Shown here: piece after piece, positions 15,531 through 24,339 of the stretch
How the letters are laid out: every line of letters begins with the position of its first letter
Position numbering within the stretch: the first letter of the stretch is position 1
Assembly: GCA_964625145.1 (NCBI GenBank)
Contig: CAZVAQ010000013.1
Location: 1-39,971, forward strand
Direction: 5' to 3'
Length of the DNA stretch: 39,971 nt
Source of the DNA: CAYTRP01 sp964625145
GTDB lineage: Bacteria; Sumerlaeota; Sumerlaeia; SLMS01; JAHLLQ01
Made by a program: the position numbers and the translations under genes
Notes under the pieces: model-generated
What the model was told of the DNA's origin: nothing
The model's input: the letters and a program-made list of their open reading frames with translations, nothing else
Databases searched by the model: none

Positions 15531-18368
15531 ATGAAATTGCAGAGCAAGCTCATCGCAACAGGGGCACTGGCACTTCTCCTCGCCCCCGGCGCGATCTCCG
15601 CCGACGAGGTCCTCATCGACGGCTTCAACCAACACCAGTGGATCAATGAGTTCGGGTTCGGCGGCGGTCGCAACACCGACCCGCAAAATGGCGCTCTCAT
15701 GCGCTACTACGATGGCGTCTCCAGCGAAGGCTCCGGCTCGATGGGCTACTCGATCCTGGGCCTCAACGAGGAAACCGGCTGGGCCGGCGTCTACCCCAAC
15801 ACGCGCGACTGGCGTGCGGAGTATGGCGACGCGCGCGACCTGCGCTTCCGCTTCGTGTCGGGTTCGTTCGACGTGCGGGTGGATTCGTCCAATGGCAACC
15901 GGCCGTTTGCGTTCAAGCTGGAGACGAACGGAAACCCAGACGGCACGCCCAACGGGTTCGGCCCGGTGCGCCCGCCGAACTTTGGCGAGTGGTTCACGAT
16001 CGCGTGGGAAGTGAACGAGGGGCTGACGATCAACGACCAAGAGTACATTCCGTTCTACTATGTGACGCGGCCCGCCATCGCGATCAACTATGACAACGCC
16101 CCGGAAACACCAGGGGATCCAGGCCACTCCACCGGCGATTTCCAGGTCTACTTCGACAACTACATCGTCAACGGCCAACCCTTCAGCCTCTTCAACGAAA
16201 AGCCCCGCGGCCGGACGTACTATGCCAGCCGGTCGGATTTCTTCGCCTACGATCAACCCTGGCGCTCGACCACCGGCATCGCCGTGGCCAACACAGAGGT
16301 TGGCAACGTCTTCCTCTATGGGCCGGATGTTGATCCCGAGTTGTATCTAGAGCACGATGATGAGTTTGGCCCTGGCAACGAAACGGGCATTGCGGGTTTC
16401 TTCGGACTGCCGGAGGCACCGTCGGAGGGCGATCGCTACCTCGTGTTGACTTGGTCGCAGGATACTGACGAGGGCAATGAGGGCGCGGATGCGGGGAAGG
16501 TCGGCATTTCGACAAACTACTACAGCGAGCCGCTGAACCTGCTCGCGGCTGCCGAGATCAAGGTGGATGTCTACATTCCGAACTGGGGCGCCAACGCGCT
16601 GCCCGAGACGCTGACCATTTCGTTGGTGGATGACGACCTGATCGTGGACCAGCAGCTGGGGAATGCGGCTTCCGCGACGGTGCCCAACCCGGTCGCGGCC
16701 TTTGACCAATGGACGACGGTCACCGTTTCCATGGATGATTTCACGCCGGTGACCGCCAATGCGCCGGATCTGTCACGGATCCACCACGTCGAGATCGCGC
16801 TGATGGGTCCGGGTGCCACGAACACGGGGGAGACGGGGCGCGTGGTATTTGACAACCTGCGCTATGTCGAGGCGGAGGTGGAACCCGAGAAGCAGGAGTT
16901 CCTGGTCGACGGCTTCGACGAGCGCCAGTGGTTCAACACCTTCGGCTTCGGCGGCAGCCGAAACACCGATCCGGGCAACGGCGCCCTGATGCGGTATTTC
17001 CAAGGGCCGGACGTTGCCAAGGACGGCAACGGCGCGATGGGGTTCAGCGTGCTGGGGCTGAATGAGGTGGATGGCTTTGCGGGCATTTTCCCAAATGCCC
17101 GCGAGAATAATGCCTTGTTTGGCGATCAGCGCCACACGCGCTACCGCTTGGTGGATGGTTCATTTGACGTGAAGGTCGTTTCGCAGAACGGCAATCGGCC
17201 GTGGACCTTCAAGTTCGAAACCAATGGGGCCACGGGACCAAACGGTTCTGCCTTCACCGGGCCATTGAACTTCGACGAATGGCACACGGTCAGCTGGTCG
17301 GTGAACGGGGACCTGACACCAGATGACGAAGGGTATCTCTTCTTCTACTACATCACGCGCGCCGGCATCACGTTGAACTACGGCGGGACCTCGGTGCCCG
17401 AAGGCCACAACAGGACCACCGGCGACTTCCTGGTCTACTTCGACAACTATACCATTAACGGCCAATACGTTGAGGGCTTCGAGAGCAAACCCCGTGGACG
17501 CACACAGACCGCCAGGCAAACCGGCGGCGAAGTTAGCTACACGCAGCCCTATCGCTCGACGACAGGCGTGCAGGTTGCCGCCACCCAGAACTCAAACGTC
17601 TTCGAGTACGGCCCCGACGTCGATCCGCCGTTCGTGGTGGAGTTTGACGACGAACTCGATCCTGAAAACCCCTCCGGGACCCCCGGCTTCCTCGGGCTCC
17701 CCGAGCCGTCGCAGGGCGATCGCTACATGATCCTGACCTGGTCGGCGGATGCGGACCTGATCGAGGAAGTGCCCGGTCCCGACGCAGGACGTGTCGGCAT
17801 CTCCACCAACTACTACAGCGAGCCCGTCAACCTCCTCGGCGCCGAAGAGCTCCGTCTCGATTTGTACATCCCCGACAAGGTGCACACAGCCCTGCCGGGC
17901 GAAGTCATCGTCACGCTCATCGACGACAACGTGATCGACGGAGTGCAGCTTGGTGATGCAGCATCGGCGACACTGATCACTCCCGTGGCGAACTATAACC
18001 AATGGACCACGCTGACATTCCCCATGGATAGCTTCGAGGCCGTCGGTGCCCAATCCCCCGACCTGTCCCGAATTCACCACATCGAGATCGCCTTCGTCGG
18101 TGCTGGCGGAACAGGTACCACCGAGACGGGCCGCATCCTCATCGACAACATCCGCTACTACGGTACCAGCGCGACGACACCGGCGGAGGAACTGGGTGAT
18201 GTGACCGGGGACGGCATCGTGAACGTCGCGGACGTGACCGCCCTGGCGAGGGCAATCGCCGACAACAATGCCCCCTCAGTGGAAGTGGGCGACATCAACG
18301 GCGACACAGTCGTCGACGAAGCAGACGTGCAGGCATTGGCCGAGGCCATTGCCAACGGAACAATCTAG
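15531..18368 (+). CDS. Secreted tandem-duplicated protein with C-terminal type I dockerin
   Basis: 945 residues. A signal peptide (KLIATGALALLLAPGAISA) ends near residue 24. Two homologous halves follow (about 25-450 and 455-880), opening EVLIDGFNQHQWINEFGFGG and EFLVDGFDERQWFNTFGFGG. Each half ends with the same GRVGISTNYYSEP block and a jelly-roll-like segment reading TGETGR-then-V/I-then-hydrophobics before DN-x-RY. I recognise no catalytic motif; carbohydrate binding is plausible but unproven. Residues 888-945 are a type I dockerin with two calcium loops, GDVTGDGIVNVADVTALA and GDINGDTVVDEADVQALA, both fitting DxNxDxxxNxxD-type spacing (Thr replaces Asn in the first). GGAGG precedes the ATG. 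A hairpin terminator follows at 18395. Confidence 0.88.
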   Translation: MKLQSKLIATGALALLLAPGAISADEVLIDGFNQHQWINEFGFGGGRNTDPQNGALMRYYDGVSSEGSGSMGYSILGLNEETGWAGVYPNTRDWRAEYGDARDLRFRFVSGSFDVRVDSSNGNRPFAFKLETNGNPDGTPNGFGPVRPPNFGEWFTIAWEVNEGLTINDQEYIPFYYVTRPAIAINYDNAPETPGDPGHSTGDFQVYFDNYIVNGQPFSLFNEKPRGRTYYASRSDFFAYDQPWRSTTGIAVANTEVGNVFLYGPDVDPELYLEHDDEFGPGNETGIAGFFGLPEAPSEGDRYLVLTWSQDTDEGNEGADAGKVGISTNYYSEPLNLLAAAEIKVDVYIPNWGANALPETLTISLVDDDLIVDQQLGNAASATVPNPVAAFDQWTTVTVSMDDFTPVTANAPDLSRIHHVEIALMGPGATNTGETGRVVFDNLRYVEAEVEPEKQEFLVDGFDERQWFNTFGFGGSRNTDPGNGALMRYFQGPDVAKDGNGAMGFSVLGLNEVDGFAGIFPNARENNALFGDQRHTRYRLVDGSFDVKVVSQNGNRPWTFKFETNGATGPNGSAFTGPLNFDEWHTVSWSVNGDLTPDDEGYLFFYYITRAGITLNYGGTSVPEGHNRTTGDFLVYFDNYTINGQYVEGFESKPRGRTQTARQTGGEVSYTQPYRSTTGVQVAATQNSNVFEYGPDVDPPFVVEFDDELDPENPSGTPGFLGLPEPSQGDRYMILTWSADADLIEEVPGPDAGRVGISTNYYSEPVNLLGAEELRLDLYIPDKVHTALPGEVIVTLIDDNVIDGVQLGDAASATLITPVANYNQWTTLTFPMDSFEAVGAQSPDLSRIHHIEIAFVGAGGTGTTETGRILIDNIRYYGTSATTPAEELGDVTGDGIVNVADVTALARAIADNNAPSVEVGDINGDTVVDEADVQALAEAIANGTI
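15603..18168 (+). repeat. Tandem protein-level duplication within the dockerin protein
   Basis: The two units run about 15603-16878 and 16897-18168, roughly 425 residues each. Shared landmarks in the same order include NTDPxNGALMRY, LGLNE, GNRP..FK.ETNG, FDNY..NGQ, PRGRT, YRSTTG-type, FxYGPDVDP, GRVGISTNYYSEP and LSRIHH. The DNA has diverged well beyond an assembly artefact, so this is an old intragenic duplication. Confidence 0.85.
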
Positions 18369-18394
18369 GGGCTCGTCTCCTGTCCCGTGGGTGA

Positions 18395-18433
18395 ATGCCC
18401 CGGCGGCCAAGAGCTGCCGGGGCATCCTTGTTC
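18395..18433 (+). terminator. Rho-independent terminator-like hairpin after the dockerin gene
   Basis: A perfect 10-bp stem, ATGCCCCGGC (18395-18404) with GCCGGGGCAT (18416-18425), extends inward by GGC/GCT pairs (one wobble) to leave the loop CAAGA. A short CCTTGTT tract follows. It begins 26 bp past the dockerin-gene stop and would separate that gene from the glucanase gene, which starts at 18506. The T tract is modest. Confidence 0.7.
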
Positions 18434-18505
18434 CCGGCAAGGCACGATGCAGATGGACAATTGCCCTGCACCGGCACTAGAAGGCTTTTCCGGAGGTTGG
18501 AATCC

Positions 18506-19891
18506 GTGAACAAGTTCGCAAGTTTGGTGATCGGCTGCATTGCCATGGCCTGCGCCATGATGAGCCCACCGGCATCGCACGCTCAAACCGCGGAACTGCC
18601 GCCCTACGCCTTCTCCGAGGAAGATGATGCATTCCTGGAGGAGGTGAGCCGGGCATCCTTCCAGTATTTCAAGAACTACCAGTACATCAACTCCGGCATG
18701 ATCCAGGACCGCTCGGACACACCGACCGTCTGCAGCATCGCCTCCATCGGTTTCGGCCTCCCTGCCTATGCCATCGCGGCGGAGCGCGGTTGGATGAGCC
18801 GGGTCGAGGCTCAGATCCGGACTGTTCGCGCGCTGCGTACCCTCGAAGCCAGCCCTGCCCGCCGTTGGGGCTTCTACGCCCATTACCTCGACATGCAGAC
18901 CGGCGGCCCCACGACGGGCGGCTACGAGAAGTCCGTCTCGACCATCGACACGGCACTGATGATCGCCGGCGCACTCGCCGCGGGCGAATACTTCGGCGGC
19001 GAGGCGAAGGAAATCGCCAACCGCATCTACGCCGAGATGGATTGGACCCAGTTCGTCAACCCGGCAAGCAACAACCAGGTGCGCATGGCGTGGATCCCGG
19101 ATGACGTGAACAACTATGCCAGCTCCGGCAGCTGGGGAGTCGCCCATTGGAATTGGTACTCGGACGAAACGCTGCTGGTGAACATGCTCGGAATTTGCGC
19201 GCCGAACCCCGACTATCGCCTCGATCCACAGGTGCACCTCAACAATTGGAACCGCACCGTTCGCGTGCACGATGGCGAGGCCTTCATCGTCTCCTGGCCC
19301 GGCACGCTGTTCACCTATACCTTCGCACAATGCTTCTACGATTTCACGCGCTATGGGCCTGACCCTCAGGGCGTGGACTGGTTCGAAAACTCGCGCGTGG
19401 CCGTCCGCGCCAACCGCGATTGGTGCCGCGCCAACGCAGGAACCTACGCGACTTATGGCGTCGACCGCTGGGGCATCACCGCCTGTTCCAGCCCGACGGG
19501 TTATGCCGTGCCCGGTCACCAACCGCGCGGAGCCTCCGGCAGCAACCCCGTTGGCGGCGTGATTGCGCCCTATGGCGCGGGCATGGCCGTCCTGTGGGAA
19601 CCAAATGATGCCATCAGTGCCCTTCGCCACATGAAGGGACTATCCATCAACGGAAAGCCCGTCTGGACCCCGTCCGGCCACGGCTTCGTCGACGCATTCA
19701 ATGTGGATGAAAACTGGACGTCGCCCAATTTCTTTGGAATTGCGAATGGGCCCATGCTGCTGTGCATCGAGAACGCCCGCACAGGCATGATCTGGAACCT
19801 GTTCCATTCCAACCAGCACATCGCCGACGGGATGCTCCGCGCCGGATTTGTGCCCGTCCCTCATGGCGCCGATGGGATGTCCGTCTACTGA
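18506..19891 (+). CDS. Secreted GH144-like (PF10091) glucanase
   Basis: 461 residues from a GTG start at 18506, chosen because GGAGG sits 9 bases upstream and a signal peptide begins there (FASLVIGCIAMACAMM, ending near SHA-QTA); the frame upstream runs through a terminator hairpin. The body matches the family once called putative glucoamylase: ASRASFQYF-like SRASFQYFKN, GFYAHYLDMQTGG, KSVSTIDTALMIAGALAAGE, NWYSDETLLVNMLGI, DWFENSRVAVRANRDWC, RWGITACSSPTGY, AALRHM-type SALRHMKGL and NGPMLLCIENARTGMIWNLF. Characterised GH144 members are endo-beta-1,2-glucanases; other PF10091 proteins are uncharacterised, so substrate remains an inference. Its stop lies 3 bp from the convergent GspB gene. Confidence 0.85.
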   Translation: MNKFASLVIGCIAMACAMMSPPASHAQTAELPPYAFSEEDDAFLEEVSRASFQYFKNYQYINSGMIQDRSDTPTVCSIASIGFGLPAYAIAAERGWMSRVEAQIRTVRALRTLEASPARRWGFYAHYLDMQTGGPTTGGYEKSVSTIDTALMIAGALAAGEYFGGEAKEIANRIYAEMDWTQFVNPASNNQVRMAWIPDDVNNYASSGSWGVAHWNWYSDETLLVNMLGICAPNPDYRLDPQVHLNNWNRTVRVHDGEAFIVSWPGTLFTYTFAQCFYDFTRYGPDPQGVDWFENSRVAVRANRDWCRANAGTYATYGVDRWGITACSSPTGYAVPGHQPRGASGSNPVGGVIAPYGAGMAVLWEPNDAISALRHMKGLSINGKPVWTPSGHGFVDAFNVDENWTSPNFFGIANGPMLLCIENARTGMIWNLFHSNQHIADGMLRAGFVPVPHGADGMSVY

Positions 19892-19894
19892 CGT

Positions 19895-20743
19895 CTACCA
19901 GCGGATGAAGACCGTGATCTCCTCACCGTCCTGGTCGTATTCAGCCTCGATCATGCGGTTCTCGATGCGGATGGGGCGAATCTTTCCGTAGCGCCGACCG
20001 AGTGAAACCGTCGTGTCATCGATCATGATCACCGAGGACGCACCATCCGCTATGACACCACGGATGTTGATTCCCAGCTCCTCGTCATAGACAACCTGCA
20101 TGTGTGCAAATCGCGGCGCCGCCGGAGTCGCCGTCGGAGTCGCCGTCGGCACCGGTGTCTCTGTCGCCGTCGGCTCGGGCGTTGCAGTCGGCTCNNNNNN
20201 NNNNNNNNNNNNNNNNNNNNNNNNNNNNNNNNNNNNNNNNNNNNNNNNNNNNNNNNNNNNNNNNNNNNNNNNNNNNNNNNNNNNNNNNNNNNNNGTCGGC
20301 TCGGGCGTTGCAGTCGGCTCCGGCGTTGGCGTGGCCGTTGGTGTCGCTTCAACAACTTCCGCCGTCACCACAGCCGTTGTCATCTCCGGCGCGGGCGTTG
20401 GTGCCGGCGTTGGTGTTGGAACAGCAGCGGGCTGATCGAATGCCTGAGCATCCACCACTGGTCCGGCGACAGCCACCTGCGTTGGCGGAGGTTGGGGCGG
20501 TTCCTGCCGTGGATATACTGCAATATAGATGAGAGCAGACACCGCGGCGAACAGCAGCAGCGTCAGCATCGCAATGCCGAATATCAGGAGCGAAAACGTC
20601 TGGTGGTGCGGCGGGGCCGCCAGCGGCGCAGGCGAATCGCCACCACTTGTCGAAGAAGCCGGTTCCGGGTTGCTTGCCGAGGCTTCCTTCTCCTTCTGGC
20701 GCTTGCGGTTGGCCTTCTCCAAGGCGTCGAGGATGCTGCTCAT
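19895..20743 (-). CDS. GspB-like secretion accessory protein, interrupted by assembly gap
   Basis: The N-terminus MSSILDALEKANRKRQKEKE matches the opening of GspB-type proteins, followed by a single membrane helix (about residues 50-76). A long Pro/Thr/Glu linker (TPEPTATPEP units) comes next. The C-terminal ~65 residues (AHMQVVYDEELGINIRGVIA onward) resemble the GspB domain, with a Tyr-Gly-Lys-Ile segment and a closing FIRW. GspB works with the ATPase GspA/ExeA to insert the type II secretin through peptidoglycan. The start overlaps the upstream ATPase stop as ATGA. The 100-N gap lies in the linker, so the true length and even the frame across it are not known; the frame shown is continuous only if the gap is a multiple of three. 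Confidence 0.8.
   Translation of the reverse strand: MSSILDALEKANRKRQKEKEASASNPEPASSTSGGDSPAPLAAPPHHQTFSLLIFGIAMLTLLLFAAVSALIYIAVYPRQEPPQPPPTQVAVAGPVVDAQAFDQPAAVPTPTPAPTPAPEMTTAVVTAEVVEATPTATPTPEPTATPEPXXXXXXXXXXXXXXXXXXXXXXXXXXXXXXXXXXEPTATPEPTATETPVPTATPTATPAAPRFAHMQVVYDEELGINIRGVIADGASSVIMIDDTTVSLGRRYGKIRPIRIENRMIEAEYDQDGEEITVFIRW
20195..20294. other. Assembly gap (100 Ns)
   Basis: Exactly 100 Ns interrupt a tract coding for TPEPTA repeats; the bases on both sides are near-identical repeats of GTCGGCTCGGGCGTTGCA. 100 is the conventional placeholder for a gap of unknown size, so the repeat probably collapsed or failed to assemble. Confidence 0.98.
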
Positions 20744-23004
20744 GACGACGAATCCTCGATCAACGCAACCGCCAGCAGAGGATCCACAAGCAGATCACCC
20801 GGAAGTTTCTTGTAGTGCCGGTACTCCTCCAGCGCCCGCCGCGTGCGGCTGTCAAAGACTCCCGTCGGCGGAGCCGTCAGCAGCCCGACCTGCGAGAGCC
20901 GCCGCTGCAATGCCTGCACCCGCTCGCCACTGTCCGACGGCGTCAAGCCGGTGATCCCTTCAGGGTCGGGATAAATGATCAGCACCGACGCCAAATGCTC
21001 ACTCAGCTTGCTCTCGCTCACCAAGACACGGCCACGAATGGGATCGGCCAGGATGGCCTCGCCATCGACCCGCTCCAGCAGGACGGACCACGGGCCAAAC
21101 TCCGTCGCGCGCCGGTCCACCTGCACCAACACCGGCAAGTGTTCGCTCGACAGAATCTCCAGCATGGCAGGCACACGCGCTTCGCGCAGATAGAACGGCG
21201 GCGCACCCTGCGTCAGCTCGTAGCGGGCGATCGCGGCGGCATCCATCTGCCGCAACTCATCCAGTTGATCGGAGTCGAGCCGTTGGTCCACCGTGAGGCT
21301 GACCCATGTCAACACACTCGCCGCATAGGTTAACTCCGGCTGCCCGACTCGCATGACTCCCGTGTCGTCGTAATTCCACGAAGTATTTTCCGCTGGCGAT
21401 TCGACCGGTTCGGCATCTGTAGGATCGGCTGCATCCACCAGTTCAGCAACTTGAGTGTCCGCGATTTGTTCTGTCGTGATCTCCTCTACTACAGGAGCCA
21501 CTTCCTCTTCGCCTTGCACGTTCGTCGCGACATCCACTGCGGACTCATCATCCACAATTTCAGCCGCAACCAGTGGCGCATCATCGATTGATGAATCCGT
21601 CTCGTTGTTCGTATCCTCGGGAGCGATGAGGTTGCCATCCACCGGCGGCCCCTCATCCACCAGGCGAATGCTCGGCGTCGGCGATGGCGTCGCCGTGGGA
21701 GTTGCCGTTGGCGTCTCGGCTGGTGTGGGAGCAGGTGTCGGCGTAGGGCGTTCAACCGGCTGAAAAACCAACGGACGCGGTGTCGGAGACGGAGTGGGAA
21801 CTGGCGTTGGTGCTGGAGTCACGGCCGGCGTCGGTGACGGCGTGGGCGCCGGTGTTGGCGTGGCGACAACTTCCAGAACCGTTGGTTGTTCCGGTCGTTG
21901 CATGGCCACCAGGTTTGAAGGCGCCGCGCCGCCCGATTGCGCGGAGGCCGCGTTGTTGGCGAAGTAGGTCGAATCGCCCGAGAACTGAAGCGCCGCGAAG
22001 ACAATGGCGCCGGCCACGGCAAAACATCCCACGAGGAGCAGCACACTCCCGGTAGATGAACGCTCCTCCGCCACCGGCAGTGGTTCGGCCGCTGCTTCAA
22101 CTCCAGGTGGGAGAAAAACCTCCGAACCCCGCACTGTCGTGGCCCCCAACTTCCGCTGCCCCGCGTCCGATGACTTCGACGACCTGCTCGCCGCGCGACG
22201 GCTCGACGTCTCCGCGATGGCCTGACGCGCGCGATCGTCCGTGATCTCAAAGGCTCCCGCGACAAACGCCACCAACAACGCGCGATCACACACCACGTTC
22301 ACACGCCGCGGCACGCCGCCCGTGTGCTCGTAAATGGTGCGCAGCGCCTTCTTGTGAAACTTCACCTGGTGGTCGGGATTCGCCACGGTCAGGCGATGCT
22401 CGATGTACTCCGCCATCTCCTCCGCACCCAGCGGGTCGATGTGGTACCGCACCATGATTCGCTGGTTGAGCTGTTCCAGCTCCGGCAGGTGCAGCAGATC
22501 GTCGAGCTCCGGCTGCCCCACCAACGCGATCTGGATCAGCTTCGTGCTCTCCAGCTCCAGGTTGGAAATCAGGCGGATCTGCTCCAACGCCTCGGGCGAC
22601 AGGCGCTGGCTCTCGTCGATGATCAGCACACAGTTCCGGTCCGCCTCGTATTGCTCCAACAGGTACCGGTTCAGCGTGTCGAGGAGCGTGCGTTTCGAAT
22701 CGCTTTCAGCCTCGATGCCATACTCAGCATTGATGGCCTGCAGCAGCTCCAGGTCGCTGAGCTGCGGATTCAGGATCAGGGCGACCTTGACCTGGTCACG
22801 GTCGAGTTCCTTGAGCAGCGCGCGGCAGATGGTCGTCTTGCCGGAGCCAATCTCGCCAGTCAGCGCGATGAAGCCCTTGCGATGTTCAATGCCATACATC
22901 AAGGCAGCCATCGCCTCGCGATGGCGCCGGCTCGGAAACAAAAACGCCGAATCGGGCGTGATATTGAAAGGGTCCTGCTCGAAGCCAAAATGCTCGTGGT
23001 ACAT
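20740..23004 (-). CDS. ExeA/GspA-like AAA ATPase with C39-like and peptidoglycan-binding domains
   Basis: 754 residues from ATG 23004. Cytoplasmic AAA ATPase (about 1-265): opening MYHEHFGFEQDPFNITPD, Walker A GEIGSGKTT (about 50-58), Walker B CVLIIDESQ (about 124-132), and GGVPRRVN as sensor-2 region. A membrane helix (about 320-340) is followed by a long Thr/Pro and acidic linker, a C39-peptidase-like domain (about 590-690, with WSVLLERVDG and ILADPIRGRV) lacking an obvious catalytic Cys, and a peptidoglycan-binding domain (about 691-748, ERVQALQRRLSQVGLL). This is the ExeA design. A start at 23061 is possible but has no ribosome-binding site, whereas AAAGG precedes 23004. ATGA-coupled to the GspB-like gene. 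No other type II secretion genes are in the window. Confidence 0.88.
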   Translation of the reverse strand: MYHEHFGFEQDPFNITPDSAFLFPSRRHREAMAALMYGIEHRKGFIALTGEIGSGKTTICRALLKELDRDQVKVALILNPQLSDLELLQAINAEYGIEAESDSKRTLLDTLNRYLLEQYEADRNCVLIIDESQRLSPEALEQIRLISNLELESTKLIQIALVGQPELDDLLHLPELEQLNQRIMVRYHIDPLGAEEMAEYIEHRLTVANPDHQVKFHKKALRTIYEHTGGVPRRVNVVCDRALLVAFVAGAFEITDDRARQAIAETSSRRAASRSSKSSDAGQRKLGATTVRGSEVFLPPGVEAAAEPLPVAEERSSTGSVLLLVGCFAVAGAIVFAALQFSGDSTYFANNAASAQSGGAAPSNLVAMQRPEQPTVLEVVATPTPAPTPSPTPAVTPAPTPVPTPSPTPRPLVFQPVERPTPTPAPTPAETPTATPTATPSPTPSIRLVDEGPPVDGNLIAPEDTNNETDSSIDDAPLVAAEIVDDESAVDVATNVQGEEEVAPVVEEITTEQIADTQVAELVDAADPTDAEPVESPAENTSWNYDDTGVMRVGQPELTYAASVLTWVSLTVDQRLDSDQLDELRQMDAAAIARYELTQGAPPFYLREARVPAMLEILSSEHLPVLVQVDRRATEFGPWSVLLERVDGEAILADPIRGRVLVSESKLSEHLASVLIIYPDPEGITGLTPSDSGERVQALQRRLSQVGLLTAPPTGVFDSRTRRALEEYRHYKKLPGDLLVDPLLAVALIEDSSS

Positions 23005-23120
23005 GCGGACCTTTGCCGGGGGGACAGGCGCGAGCGGCGCCTGACGCGATGTCGATGCCACGAATGCTGGGCAGGGGTGGCTAGTCCGTCAAGCAGGGAC
23101 GTGCCCGCCGGATGGCCGCA

Positions 23121-24074
23121 TCAGACGCTGGGGTCCCGCTCCACGGGCAGCCGGTGAAACTCAAACCGCCAGTACCGGCTCAGAGCATTTCCCTCTCCGA
23201 AGAGGGTTCCAATCCCCTCCCCCGCCCCGTGGCAAACCAACGCCACCACCAGCCAGGGGAAGGCCCGCACGACGCAATGGTGGTGCTTGTGAAGCCAAGC
23301 CAGGCCATGGCGCATCCGCCACAGCCTCAGCCCAGGAATCACCGGCGCCAGCAAGCCGTGCATGACACGTCTACCCAGAGGCCATTCCCGGGATCGGATG
23401 GCTCCAAACAGGATACCCCCCAGCCACTTGTGATAGATGAACCGGGTCGGTTCCACCAGGTTGAAGTGCGTGGCCAGGGCCTTGCGCTCCAGCCAGAGCT
23501 TCTCGCCCCCGCCCGACAATTCCAGATGGAGAACCGTCTCGGATTGCATGAAATCCGCGAGCCGTTCACCCTGCGCCATCAGCAGCTCGCGATCATAGGA
23601 CGTGTTGTGCCCCGGCAACATCGGGCACACCCCACCCCGTGCCGGGTGAATGTACGGCAGAAAGCTCGAAATCATGTCCGCCCACCCGATGGAGCTCTTC
23701 GGGCGGGGATTGCACAAGGTGGCCCCGACAACGCGATAGCCGCGTCGGTGCGCCACAACCAATCGCTCCGCCCATCGACGATGAGGAAACGAATGGTCCT
23801 CCCCGATCACGACGAACGGCGACCGGGCGGCGCGAATCCCGGCCGCGCGCGCCTCGGCCAATCTGCCCGCCACGGGATGCTCGACGATTTGGTGACTGTG
23901 AAAACCCGCCAACTCGCCCGCGGTGGCGTTCAGGCTGCCGGCGCTCTGGATGATAAAAATCAGCTCCAGCTCCCCTGCGATCGTCTGCCGGCGAAGCGCG
24001 TCAACCGTCCGGCGAAGTGTCGCGAAATTGTCAGGTGTGGCGAGAAGGATGGACAGCGCTGGCTGATTGCTCAA
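23121..24074 (-). CDS. Family 2 glycosyltransferase
   Basis: 317 residues with a GT-A type N-terminal half: SILLATPDNFATLRRTVDAL starts the nucleotide-binding fold, AEARAAGIRAARSPFVVIGEDH contains the acidic ED pair that replaces DxD in many GT2 proteins, and GHNTSYDRELL is typical of the acceptor region. The C-terminal third is moderately hydrophobic (about residues 225-290) and may associate with the membrane. The start is TTG at 24074 with GAGGTGAG nine bases before it. It transfers a sugar from a nucleotide-sugar donor; the acceptor is not evident. It is isolated from the main glycan locus and follows the URO-D gene on the same strand by 265 bp in which I see no gene. Confidence 0.8.
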   Translation of the reverse strand: MSNQPALSILLATPDNFATLRRTVDALRRQTIAGELELIFIIQSAGSLNATAGELAGFHSHQIVEHPVAGRLAEARAAGIRAARSPFVVIGEDHSFPHRRWAERLVVAHRRGYRVVGATLCNPRPKSSIGWADMISSFLPYIHPARGGVCPMLPGHNTSYDRELLMAQGERLADFMQSETVLHLELSGGGEKLWLERKALATHFNLVEPTRFIYHKWLGGILFGAIRSREWPLGRRVMHGLLAPVIPGLRLWRMRHGLAWLHKHHHCVVRAFPWLVVALVCHGAGEGIGTLFGEGNALSRYWRFEFHRLPVERDPSV

Positions 24075-24339
24075 TTCGATGGCTCACCTCAAAGGATGAG
24101 CCCCAAAAATGGTCAGATGCACGGTGAAGGTCAATCGCCTATTTGGCGGGCAGAACATTCTCAAGTTATTGAGACGGCTGCAACTTGCGTCGCAACAATG
24201 CCGCGATAGCACGATGGCGAAGCTATGGTTTGCGCACGCTTGCTTGCGCTCTTGCGGCGAGGAGCTTGCTCCCGTCGCATCCTCCTCGTGCCAGTAGGCC
24301 CGCGCTCATGCCCATGGCCGCCCACTATCCTTCGCCCTC

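Noticed and set aside
18395..18505. Longer N-terminus for the GH144-like enzyme
   Set aside because: It would begin within a terminator hairpin and bury the signal peptide; GTG 18506 has GGAGG at good spacing.
20102..20815. Plus-strand frames across the N gap
   Set aside because: They are antisense to the TPEP repeat of the GspB-like gene and are joined only through unknown bases.
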